DNA from: Flavobacteria bacterium MS024-3C
GTDB lineage: Bacteria; Bacteroidota; Bacteroidia; Flavobacteriales; Flavobacteriaceae
Length of the DNA stretch: 64,000 nt
Assembly (NCBI GenBank): GCA_000173115.1
Contig: ABVW01000001.1
Location: forward strand, 310,001 to 374,000
Reading direction: 5' to 3'
The translations under genes and the position numbers were made by a program. Shown piece by piece: positions 52,915 through 59,949 of the stretch (positions are counted from its first letter, which is position 1; every line of letters begins with the position of its first letter). The notes under the pieces were generated by a model, which saw only the letters and a program-made list of their open reading frames with translations, was not told where the DNA came from and did no database searches.

Positions 52915-54168
52915 TTAAGCTTTAAATTTTTTAAACAGTACACAGGCATTATGCCCACCAAAACCAAAGGTATTACTCATGGCTACATTTACTTCTCTGG
53001 CTTGCGCTTTATTCAGCGTAAGATTTAGGCTTGGATCAATATTAGGATCTGCGGTAGTGTGGTTAATCGTTGGAGGAACCAAACCGTATTTCATAGCCAA
53101 AATAGACGCAATAGCTTCTATGGCTCCAGCCGCACCTAACAAGTGACCTGTCATAGATTTGGTGGAGTTAATATTAATACTCGCTGCATGGCTTCCAAAC
53201 ACTTTGCTAATGGCTTTTAATTCTGCCACATCTCCAAGTGGTGTAGAAGTCCCATGAGTATTTATAGCGTCTACTTGGTCAGGAGTCATTCCTGCATCTT
53301 TTAAACAGTTTTCCATAACACGAACCACGCCTATTCCTTCCGGATGTGGTGCAGTCATATGGTGCGCGTCTGAGGTCATTCCACCACCCATTACTTCACA
53401 GTAAATCTGAGCACCCCTAGCGACAGCGTGTTCGTATTCTTCCAAGATTAAAGCGCCAGCGCCTTCTCCTAAAACAAAACCGTCTCTATTGGCGTCAAAT
53501 GGCCTAGAAGCTGTTTCTGGACTTTCATTTCTAGTAGAAAGGGCATGCATGGCGTTAAAACCACCCATTCCAGCAATCGTTACAGCTGCCTCGCTTCCTC
53601 CAGATACAATCACATCACAATGGCCTAAGCGTATGTAATTAAGCGCGTCTATAAGGGCGTTCGAAGAAGAAGCACAAGCAGAAACAGTCGCGTAATTAGG
53701 TCCCATAAATCCATGCTTAATGGAAATATTTCCCGGAGCGATGTCTGCGATCATCTTAGGAATAAAGAAAGGATTAAACCTCGGTGTTCCGTCGCCTGCA
53801 GCGTAATTGAGGACTTCGTTTTGAAATGTCTCTAGCCCGCCAATTCCAGCACCCCAAATTACTCCTATCCTGAATTTATCCATGCTGTCTAATGGAAGAG
53901 CGGCATCGGCGATAGCCTCATCAGCAGCCACCATCGCATACTGGGCAAACTTGTCTAGCTTCCTTGCTTCTTTTCTATCAAAAAAATCTTCTGCATTGTA
54001 GCCCTTGAGTTCACAAGCAAATTTGGTTTTAAAATGGGTATTGTCAAAATGAGTAATAGGGCCTGCGCCACTTTTACCTGACTTTAGGCCTTCCCAGTAG
54101 GAGGCTACATTGTTACCTATGGGCGTTAATGCACCCAATCCAGTAACTACTACGCGCTTTAGTTGCAT
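52915..54168 (-). CDS. fabF: 3-oxoacyl-ACP synthase II
   Basis: Elongating condensing enzyme of fatty acid synthesis. 417 residues. Catalytic Cys165 in VSACASSSNALIDA, His in NTHGTSTPLGD near 305 and His in MTGHLLGAAGAIEA near 342, all intact. Follows acpP by 108 bp. A hairpin with a T tract in between (54215-54251) suggests that many acpP transcripts end before fabF. Confidence 0.97.
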   Translation of the reverse strand: MQLKRVVVTGLGALTPIGNNVASYWEGLKSGKSGAGPITHFDNTHFKTKFACELKGYNAEDFFDRKEARKLDKFAQYAMVAADEAIADAALPLDSMDKFRIGVIWGAGIGGLETFQNEVLNYAAGDGTPRFNPFFIPKMIADIAPGNISIKHGFMGPNYATVSACASSSNALIDALNYIRLGHCDVIVSGGSEAAVTIAGMGGFNAMHALSTRNESPETASRPFDANRDGFVLGEGAGALILEEYEHAVARGAQIYCEVMGGGMTSDAHHMTAPHPEGIGVVRVMENCLKDAGMTPDQVDAINTHGTSTPLGDVAELKAISKVFGSHAASININSTKSMTGHLLGAAGAIEAIASILAMKYGLVPPTINHTTADPNIDPSLNLTLNKAQAREVNVAMSNTFGFGGHNACVLFKKFKA

Positions 54169-54214
54169 GTAATTTGTTTTAGTTTTATTACAGAATACAA
54201 AGGTAATTTAAAAA

Positions 54215-54251
54215 AAATTATCCATGCAGTTTACAACCACATGGATAATTT
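54215..54251 (-). terminator. partial terminator/attenuator between acpP and fabF
   Basis: A perfect 12-bp stem (AAATTATCCATG at 54215-54226 and complement at 54240-54251) with a 13-nt loop, followed on the minus strand by Ts (A tract 54210-54217). Loop size makes it only moderately strong, consistent with partial read-through from acpP into fabF. Confidence 0.7.
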
Positions 54252-54275
54252 ACAATGTTTTAATATATCGTGAAA

Positions 54276-54509
54276 TTACTTAGCTCCTTCGATATAAGTG
54301 ATGGCTTGACCCACAGTGGCTATGTTTTCTGCTTGGTCATCCGGAATTTGAATATCAAATTCTTTTTCGAATTCCATAATTAACTCAACAGTGTCCAATG
54401 AATCGGCCCCAAGGTCGTTGGTGAAACTTGCTTCAGTTACAACTTCGTTTTCGTCAACGCCTAACTTATCTACGATAATGGCCTTTACTCTTGATGCAAT
54501 GTCTGACAT
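54276..54509 (-). CDS. acpP: acyl carrier protein
   Basis: Carries growing acyl chains on phosphopantetheine. 77 residues, acidic. Attachment residue is Ser37 in [10 protein letters not shown]. First gene of the fatty acid/rnc/pyk series, with its own strong promoter TATTTTTG at 54541-54548. Identification is certain. Confidence 0.98.
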   Translation of the reverse strand: MSDIASRVKAIIVDKLGVDENEVVTEASFTNDLGADSLDTVELIMEFEKEFDIQIPDDQAENIATVGQAITYIEGAK

Positions 54510-54540
54510 AATAATTTGGTTTTTAAATTTTATATGTTTG

Positions 54541-54548
54541 CAAAAATA
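54541..54548 (-). promoter_or_regulatory. -7 box for acpP
   Basis: Minus strand reads TATTTTTG, a perfect TAnnTTTG followed by GC-A as in several strong flavobacterial promoters, 31 nt before the acpP ATG. No TTG at -33. Confidence 0.5.
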
Positions 54549-54662
54549 AAAAACTTTGCATTAATAACACGATTTGTGTCCAAAATGTATCGTATTTTTA
54601 ATCTTTAATCAATAACTACCCCTATTTCAGGCCCTTTTCAAGGAAGAAAACGCATAAATAAA

Positions 54663-55229
54663 ATGAAAAACATTGCACTATTGGCCTCTGGAGCCGGCTC
54701 TAACGTCCAAAATATTGCGCATTATTTTGCAAATAAGCCTGAAGTGAGAATTTCACTAGTCATTACAAACAACCCTAATGCTGGCGTTATAGAAAAGTGT
54801 AAAAACCTAGATATTCCGCTAATTTACTTGTCAAAAGCGGGGTTTCTAAATGAAAACACCTTATTAAACACCCTAAATGGTTTTTCTATTGACCTGATTG
54901 TCTTGGCGGGATTCCTTTTAAAAATTCCAGATACACTGGTCCAAGCATTTCCCAATAAGATTGTCAATATTCACCCTGCCCTACTGCCTAAATTTGGTGG
55001 GAAAGGAATGTATGGAATGCATGTGCACAGGGCGGTAAAGGAAGCCGGAGAAACGGCCTCTGGAATTACCATTCACTACGTGAACGAACACTACGACCAA
55101 GGGGGAGTTATTTTTCAGGCCAAAACGGCTCTAAATAAACAAGATACTCCAGAAGATATTGCCAAAAAAGTACAGGCTCTAGAAGCCTTACATTTTCCCG
55201 CCACAATAGAAAAACTATTAGATGCATAA
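54663..55229 (+). CDS. purN: phosphoribosylglycinamide formyltransferase
   Basis: Third step of purine synthesis; transfers formyl from 10-formyl-THF to GAR. 188 residues. GAR-binding loop LASGAGSNVQNIAHYF; catalytic Asn/His in IVNIHPALLP near 100-109 and Asp in HYDQGGVIFQ near 142. Overlaps rnhA by 8 bp. Near purF in the same orientation, so purine genes are loosely grouped here. Confidence 0.95.
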   Translation: MKNIALLASGAGSNVQNIAHYFANKPEVRISLVITNNPNAGVIEKCKNLDIPLIYLSKAGFLNENTLLNTLNGFSIDLIVLAGFLLKIPDTLVQAFPNKIVNIHPALLPKFGGKGMYGMHVHRAVKEAGETASGITIHYVNEHYDQGGVIFQAKTALNKQDTPEDIAKKVQALEALHFPATIEKLLDA

Positions 55230-55692
55230 AGCAGACGTTCATGTCTATACTGACGGTGCAGCCAGTGGAAACCCTGGTCCAGGAGGCTATGGAATTGTCA
55301 TGGAATGGGTAGGCACCCCTTATAAAAAAGAATTTTCCCAAGGCTTTACCCACACCACCAACAACAGAATGGAATTGTTAGCGGTCATAGAGGCCCTTAG
55401 AAAACTTAAAAAAGCCCCGCTTAAAGTGCTGGTGTTTACGGACTCTAAATATGTGGTAGACGCTGTAGAGAAAAAATGGCTTCAAAGGTGGGTGAAAACA
55501 AACTTTAAAGACAAGAAAAATGTGGACCTATGGAAGGCTTTTTTAAAAGAATACCCCAAGCATGAGGTGCGTTTTCAATGGATAAAAGGACACAACAACC
55601 ACCCTCAAAACGAACGTTGTGACGTGCTTGCAGTAGCCGCATCTAAGGGAAAAGATTTGTATATTGACAGTGGTTTTGTGAAAACCACTTAA
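55222..55692 (+). CDS. rnhA: ribonuclease HI
   Basis: Degrades RNA in RNA-DNA hybrids. 156 residues. Catalytic DEDD set is complete: Asp in YTDGAASGNPGPGGYG near 10, Glu in RMELLAVIEAL near 49, Asp in FTDSKYVV near 72 and Asp in ERCDVLA near 135. Overlaps the end of purN, likely co-translated. Confidence 0.95.
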   Translation: MHKADVHVYTDGAASGNPGPGGYGIVMEWVGTPYKKEFSQGFTHTTNNRMELLAVIEALRKLKKAPLKVLVFTDSKYVVDAVEKKWLQRWVKTNFKDKKNVDLWKAFLKEYPKHEVRFQWIKGHNNHPQNERCDVLAVAASKGKDLYIDSGFVKTT

Positions 55693-55741
55693 AATGAATT
55701 AAAAAACCAAAAACTGCATAGACCACTAGGTATAGGTTCCT

Positions 55742-55749
55742 TATATTTG
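55742..55749 (+). promoter_or_regulatory. -7 box for the 55766 PfkB kinase gene
   Basis: TATATTTG followed by CA, a perfect TAnnTTTG, 16 nt before the ATG at 55766. Predicted leader is about 10 nt. Confidence 0.5.
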
Positions 55750-55765
55750 CACTTAAATTTAAATA

Positions 55766-56695
55766 ATGGGTAAATTATTAGTTGTAGGAACTGTCGCTTT
55801 TGACGCCATTGAAACGCCATTTGGAAAAACAGATAAGATTTTAGGCGGTGCAGCCACCTATATTGCGCTTGCTGCAAAAAATGTTGCCACAATAGACGCT
55901 GCGGTGGTCTCTGTAGTTGGATCAGATTTTCCAGACGCCCATTTACAACTTTTAAGAAACCGAAATGTAAATATTTCTGGCCTTGAAATTGTGCCCAACG
56001 GAAAAACATTTTTCTGGAGTGGCAAATACCACAATGATTTAAATGTGAGAGACACTTTAGCCACAGAGTTGAATGTCTTGGCAGATTTTAAACCAGTTGT
56101 TCCTGAAGCCTATAAAGACGCTGAAATTGTGATGCTGGGTAATTTGCACCCAGGTGTGCAATTGAGCGTGATTGAACAAATGGTTAAAAAACCTAAACTC
56201 ATCGTGCTAGACACCATGAATTTTTGGATGGACCACACCCTAGACCTGCTAATGGAGGTTATAAAAAAAGTAGACGTAATTACCATAAATGACGAAGAGG
56301 CCAGGCAATTGAGTGGGGAATATTCGCTGGTAAAAGCAGCCGCTAAAATTCATGAGATGGGACCCGCTTATGTCGTGATTAAAAAAGGGGAGCACGGCGC
56401 CTTACTGTTCCACAACAAGCAAGTATTTTTTGCTCCTGCCCTTCCTTTAGAAGAAGTCTTTGACCCTACTGGAGCAGGAGATTCATTTGCAGGTGGCTTT
56501 GTGGGCTATTTGGCACAGAGTGAAAATATTTCTTTTGAAAACATGAAAAATGCCGTAATTCACGGATCAAATATTGCCTCTTTCTGTGTCGAGAAATTCG
56601 GAACAGAAAGGTTGATTGATTTAGACCCTCAGGAACTTAAAGACAGGTTAAAACAATTCATTGCTTTAACCCAGTTCGACATAGACCTTGCTTAA
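55766..56695 (+). CDS. PfkB-family kinase, probably nucleoside or sugar specific
   Basis: 309 residues, PfkB fold. N-terminal VVGTVAFDAIETPFGKTDKILGGAATY, nucleotide signature DPTGAGDSFAGGFVGY with the catalytic Asp at the C-terminus. The N-terminal FDAIETP segment is like adenosine kinase/ribokinase-type members of flavobacteria. Position just upstream of purF supports a purine nucleoside substrate, but this is an inference. Own promoter at 55742. Confidence 0.85.
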   Translation: MGKLLVVGTVAFDAIETPFGKTDKILGGAATYIALAAKNVATIDAAVVSVVGSDFPDAHLQLLRNRNVNISGLEIVPNGKTFFWSGKYHNDLNVRDTLATELNVLADFKPVVPEAYKDAEIVMLGNLHPGVQLSVIEQMVKKPKLIVLDTMNFWMDHTLDLLMEVIKKVDVITINDEEARQLSGEYSLVKAAAKIHEMGPAYVVIKKGEHGALLFHNKQVFFAPALPLEEVFDPTGAGDSFAGGFVGYLAQSENISFENMKNAVIHGSNIASFCVEKFGTERLIDLDPQELKDRLKQFIALTQFDIDLA

Positions 56696-56742
56696 TTCGT
56701 ACCTAACATAACTACGCCTGAAAAGGCCCAGATGCATCTATT

Positions 56743-58641
56743 ATGAGCGACGCCATTAAACACGAATGTGGAATTTCATTAATCAGGCTCCTAAAGCCTC
56801 TCGAGTATTATAAAGAAAAATACGGCACCGCCTTTTACGGGGTAAACAAAATGTACCTCATGATGGAGAAGCAGCACAACAGGGGCCAAGACGGTGCTGG
56901 TTTTGCAAGTATTAAATTAGATATGCCGGCCGGCTCAAGGTATATGAGTAGGGTTCGCTCAGCGGAACAACAACCCATACAAGATATCTTTGCGCAGATT
57001 AACCAACGCATTAGTAGTGAGCTACAGGCCAATCCGGAATACCAAGACAGCGTAGCCTTACAAAAACAACATGTTCCTTATATTGGAGAATTGCTTTTAG
57101 GACACGTACGTTACGGTACTTTCGGAAAAAACTCCATTGAAAGTGTACATCCTTTTTTAAGACAAAACAACTGGATGCACAGAAACCTCATTGTGGCAGG
57201 TAACTTTAATATGACCAATGCCAAAGAGCTTTTTGAGAATTTAGTGACCCTAGGGCAACATCCTAAAGAAGACGCAGACACAGTGACTGTTATGGAAAAA
57301 ATAGGTCATTTCCTGGACGACGCCGTAGCCAAATTATACAAGCAAATTAAAAAAGAAGGCTACACCAAAATGGAAGCCTCAACGATTATTGCAGAGCGCC
57401 TCAATGTGGCCAAAATATTAAAAAAAGCCTGTAAGAATTTTGACGGAGGTTACGCCATGGCAGGTTTAATAGGCCATGGAGACGCTTTTGTCCTCAGAGA
57501 TCCTTCAGGTATTAGGCCTGCGTATTACTACGCAGACGAGGAGGTGGTTGTGGTAGCCTCAGAGCGTCCTGCGATTCAAACAGTGTTCAACGTGCCCTTT
57601 GAGCAGGTAAAAGAACTGGATCCTGGAAGCGCCATTCTCGTAAAAAAGAATGGCGAGATGAACATCAAACAAATTCTAGAACCTTTAGAACGCAAAGCCT
57701 GTTCCTTTGAACGAATTTATTTCTCTAGAGGGAGCGATAAAGAAATTTACCAGGAACGTAAAGCCCTTGGAAAATACCTTTTCCCACAAATTTTAGACAG
57801 TATAAAAGGAGACATTAGAAACACCGTATTCTCTTATATTCCCAATACAGCAGAAACCTCATTTTTCGGTATGGTCCGCGAAGCGCAAAACCATATGAAC
57901 AGAGAAAAAGAGGCACAAATTTTGGCCATTGGGAGAAACATTACTTCTGCAGAATTACACGAAATATTAGAAGTAAGACCCCGTATAGAGAAAGTGGCTA
58001 TTAAGGACGCCAAACTCAGGACCTTTATCACACAAGACTCCGGTAGAGATGACCTTGTTGCCCATGTATACGACGTGACCTATGGCTCGGTAAAAACAAC
58101 AGACAACCTAGTCATTATAGATGACTCCATTGTAAGGGGAACCACTTTGGAGAAAAGTATTTTAAAAATTTTAGACCGCTTAGGCCCTAAGAAAATAGTA
58201 GTGGTCTCTTCTGCGCCACAAATACGCTACCCGGATTGCTATGGAATAGACATGGCTAAGCTAGAAGACTTTATTGCTTTTAGAGCCGCTCTGGCACTCC
58301 ACAAAGACCGCAACACTATGAATGTAGTAGAAGGTATTTATAAAAAATGCCTGTCTCAGTTGGCGTCTAAAGACGCCGATGTCGTTAATTATGTCACAGA
58401 ATTTTACGCCCCTTTCACTGTGGAAGAAATCTCTGCAAAAATTGGGGAGCTACTCACTGGCCCAGAAATAAAAGCTGAGGTAGAGATTGTGTACCAAACC
58501 ATAGAAAACCTTCATTTGGCCTGTCCGGAAAACTTAGGAGACTGGTATTTTACCGGAGACTATCCTACTCCAGGAGGAAATAGGGTGGTGAATAGGGCTT
58601 TTGTAAACTTTTTTGAGGGTAAAAACGAGAGAGCCTATTAA
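56743..58641 (+). CDS. purF: amidophosphoribosyltransferase (long Bacteroidota form)
   Basis: First committed step of purine synthesis: PRPP plus glutamine gives phosphoribosylamine. 632 residues, about 130 longer than the classical enzyme, which is usual in Bacteroidota. The glutaminase nucleophile is Cys9 after an 8-residue leader (MSDAIKHE-C); the PRPP loop VIIDDSIVRGTTL is near 465. Extra residues lie mainly in the glutaminase domain loops and in a C-terminal tail. Followed by a 589-bp gap with two small-RNA candidates, not by another protein gene. Confidence 0.93.
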   Translation: MSDAIKHECGISLIRLLKPLEYYKEKYGTAFYGVNKMYLMMEKQHNRGQDGAGFASIKLDMPAGSRYMSRVRSAEQQPIQDIFAQINQRISSELQANPEYQDSVALQKQHVPYIGELLLGHVRYGTFGKNSIESVHPFLRQNNWMHRNLIVAGNFNMTNAKELFENLVTLGQHPKEDADTVTVMEKIGHFLDDAVAKLYKQIKKEGYTKMEASTIIAERLNVAKILKKACKNFDGGYAMAGLIGHGDAFVLRDPSGIRPAYYYADEEVVVVASERPAIQTVFNVPFEQVKELDPGSAILVKKNGEMNIKQILEPLERKACSFERIYFSRGSDKEIYQERKALGKYLFPQILDSIKGDIRNTVFSYIPNTAETSFFGMVREAQNHMNREKEAQILAIGRNITSAELHEILEVRPRIEKVAIKDAKLRTFITQDSGRDDLVAHVYDVTYGSVKTTDNLVIIDDSIVRGTTLEKSILKILDRLGPKKIVVVSSAPQIRYPDCYGIDMAKLEDFIAFRAALALHKDRNTMNVVEGIYKKCLSQLASKDADVVNYVTEFYAPFTVEEISAKIGELLTGPEIKAEVEIVYQTIENLHLACPENLGDWYFTGDYPTPGGNRVVNRAFVNFFEGKNERAY

Positions 58642-58717
58642 GAAAGTTCTTTTAAAAGGCCTCAAGAATATTAAATTAAGGGCTAAAATACCATCAAATG
58701 TTAAAAAAAAGTGCCGT

Positions 58718-58744
58718 TCATCGAAAAAACATGTAGATCATCGA
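58718..58744 (+). repeat. pair of TCATCGA direct repeats upstream of the first small-RNA unit
   Basis: TCATCGA at 58718-58724 and 58738-58744, start-to-start 20 bp, on the same strand and about 45-70 bp before the predicted RNA start. Direct repeats about two helical turns apart are the known binding pattern of LytTR-type response regulators, which are common in flavobacteria. No such pair precedes the second unit. Confidence 0.4.
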
Positions 58745-58787
58745 GTTTATTTTTTTCTAGCATTAAGAGCAGCTACATTTATGAAAC

Positions 58788-58853
58788 CATAAACAATTAG
58801 GTTACGTTCTTGGTAAGATTTGGGGAAAAAGGCGGACAGTTGTCCGCCTTTTT
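58788..58853 (+). ncRNA. candidate small RNA A of a tandem paralogous pair
   Basis: Preceded by a near-consensus -7 box (TACATTTA, 58774-58781). The conserved core is 58798-58824 (begins TAGGTTAC, ends GATTTGGG), then a terminator with GGCGGAC at 58831-58837 pairing with GTCCGCC at 58842-58848, A-tract before and six Ts after. Core matches the sister unit at 59081-59107 at 24 of 27 positions. The core is poor in C and unpaired, as expected for a target-binding region. No reading frame of credible length is present. Confidence 0.55.
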
Positions 58854-59014
58854 TATACGATCATTTTATTTTGTCATAGAAATAATTCCTTTTTTAAACT
58901 AGATAAATAAAATATTCATAAGGTTATGTTTAATGATAAGAATTTGTCAAAAAATCAATTGATACTTTAAACAAAAATGAGTGGTTTTTAAAATTATTGC
59001 TGCTATTGCTAAAA

Positions 59015-59030
59015 TAGATAAGCATATCTA
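59015..59030. promoter_or_regulatory. inverted repeat upstream of the second small-RNA unit
   Basis: TAGATA (59015-59020) and TATCTA (59025-59030) around AGCA, about 24 bp upstream of the -7 box of unit B, where an activator normally sits. Unit A has no such site, so the two units may be under different regulators. Confidence 0.35.
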
Positions 59031-59053
59031 ATGGAATCCATAAATAAATAATG

Positions 59054-59061
59054 TATTTTTG
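59054..59061 (+). promoter_or_regulatory. -7 box for small RNA B
   Basis: TATTTTTG followed by CAG, a perfect TAnnTTTG; predicted start near 59068. No TTG at -33, consistent with an activator-dependent promoter. Confidence 0.5.
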
Positions 59062-59067
59062 CAGCAT

Positions 59068-59140
59068 ACCATGGCATAAGTAGGTTAAGTTTATGGTAAG
59101 ATTTGGGAGAGAAAAGGTGGTGCTTGCACTACCTTTTCTT
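59068..59140 (+). ncRNA. candidate small RNA B of a tandem paralogous pair
   Basis: Follows a perfect -7 box. Core 59081-59107 (begins TAGGTTAA, ends GATTTGGG) matches unit A. It ends in a 12- to 13-bp terminator hairpin: 59111-59123 with 59126-59138 (one G-T pair), then TTAT. The T tract is shorter than in unit A. The start context ACCAT is also shared with unit A (58785-58789 and 59067-59072). The segment between the units, 58856-59014, is plain AT-rich DNA. Confidence 0.6.
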
Positions 59141-59144
59141 ATAT

Positions 59145-59181
59145 AAAAAAGGCGCGGTTCTTAGAGAACCGCGCCTTTTTT
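59145..59181. terminator. bidirectional intrinsic terminator, end of sod
   Basis: GGCGCGGTTCT (59151-59161) pairs exactly with its complement (59165-59175) around TAG, flanked by six As and six Ts. On the minus strand it ends the superoxide dismutase gene; on the plus strand it is a backup for small RNA B. Confidence 0.92.
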
Positions 59182-59230
59182 ATTAATGCCTATTGCATGA
59201 CTATTACAGTCAGAAATGGCTTTTAGCGTA

Positions 59231-59839
59231 TTATTTATTCGCTTCGAACAAAGCAGTAGCGTTGGACCAGTTAATCACATTAAAAAATGCATTTACATAA
59301 TCCGGTCTTCTGTTTTGATAGTTCAGGTAATAGGCGTGCTCCCAAACATCTAAACCTAAGATAGGAAAACCACCACAGCCAATTCCTGGCATGAGTGGAT
59401 TGTCTTGGTTTGGTGTAGAACACACTTCAAGTTTACCCCCTTTGTGAACACAAAGCCAGGCCCAACCAGAACCAAATCTTGTGGCTGCAGCTTTAGAGAA
59501 AGTTTCTTTAAAAGCGTTAAAAGAACCAAAAGAAGCGTCAATTGCAGCCGCTAAATCTCCACTTGGAGTGCCGCCGCCATTTGGCGCCATAGACTTCCAA
59601 AAAAGGTTGTGGTTATAAAAACCACCTCCATTGTTTCTTACCGCCCCATTATTGAGGTCTAAATCTGCCAGTATTGTTTCAATAGAAGCGCCCTCCATTG
59701 CTGAACCAGCAATAGCAGCGTTTAAATTATTTGTGTATCCTTGGTGGTGTTTACCGTGGTGAATTTCCATAGTACGCGCATCTACATGAGGTTCTAATGC
59801 GTCGTGAGCATAATCTAATTGAGGTAATTCAAAAGCCAT
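59231..59839 (-). CDS. superoxide dismutase, Mn/Fe type
   Basis: Removes superoxide in the cytoplasm. 202 residues. Metal ligands His27 (IHHGKHHQ), His77 (NHNLFW), Asp164 and His168 (LDVWEHAYY). Whether Mn, Fe or both is used cannot be told. Its promoter TAAATTTG is at 59868-59875 on the minus strand. It is monocistronic, opposed to the two RNA units, and convergent with them; cross-talk between those RNAs and its own mRNA is possible in principle. Confidence 0.96.
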   Translation of the reverse strand: MAFELPQLDYAHDALEPHVDARTMEIHHGKHHQGYTNNLNAAIAGSAMEGASIETILADLDLNNGAVRNNGGGFYNHNLFWKSMAPNGGGTPSGDLAAAIDASFGSFNAFKETFSKAAATRFGSGWAWLCVHKGGKLEVCSTPNQDNPLMPGIGCGGFPILGLDVWEHAYYLNYQNRRPDYVNAFFNVINWSNATALFEANK

Positions 59840-59867
59840 AATATTTTTTTTTAAGTTTATTGCATAT

Positions 59868-59875
59868 CAAATTTA
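59868..59875 (-). promoter_or_regulatory. -7 box for the superoxide dismutase gene
   Basis: Minus strand reads TAAATTTG, a perfect TAnnTTTG, 28 nt upstream of the ATG at 59839. No other operator is evident in the 110-bp divergent region. Confidence 0.5.
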
Positions 59876-59949
59876 CAATAAGTCTTTGAAAAAGACCCTA
59901 AAAATGAATAAGAAGGAGCAAATATGTGTATTTTGCATTAAAAAAGAGG

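Noticed and set aside
56743-58641. purF as a fusion with a second enzyme because of its 632-residue length
   Set aside because: Extra length is spread over loops and a tail and is normal for the Bacteroidota form; no second catalytic motif was found.
58642-59230. tRNA or riboswitch in the purF-sod gap
   Set aside because: No cloverleaf or anticodon arm; hairpins have terminator form. No coding gene for a riboswitch to control lies downstream on the plus strand before the convergent sod.
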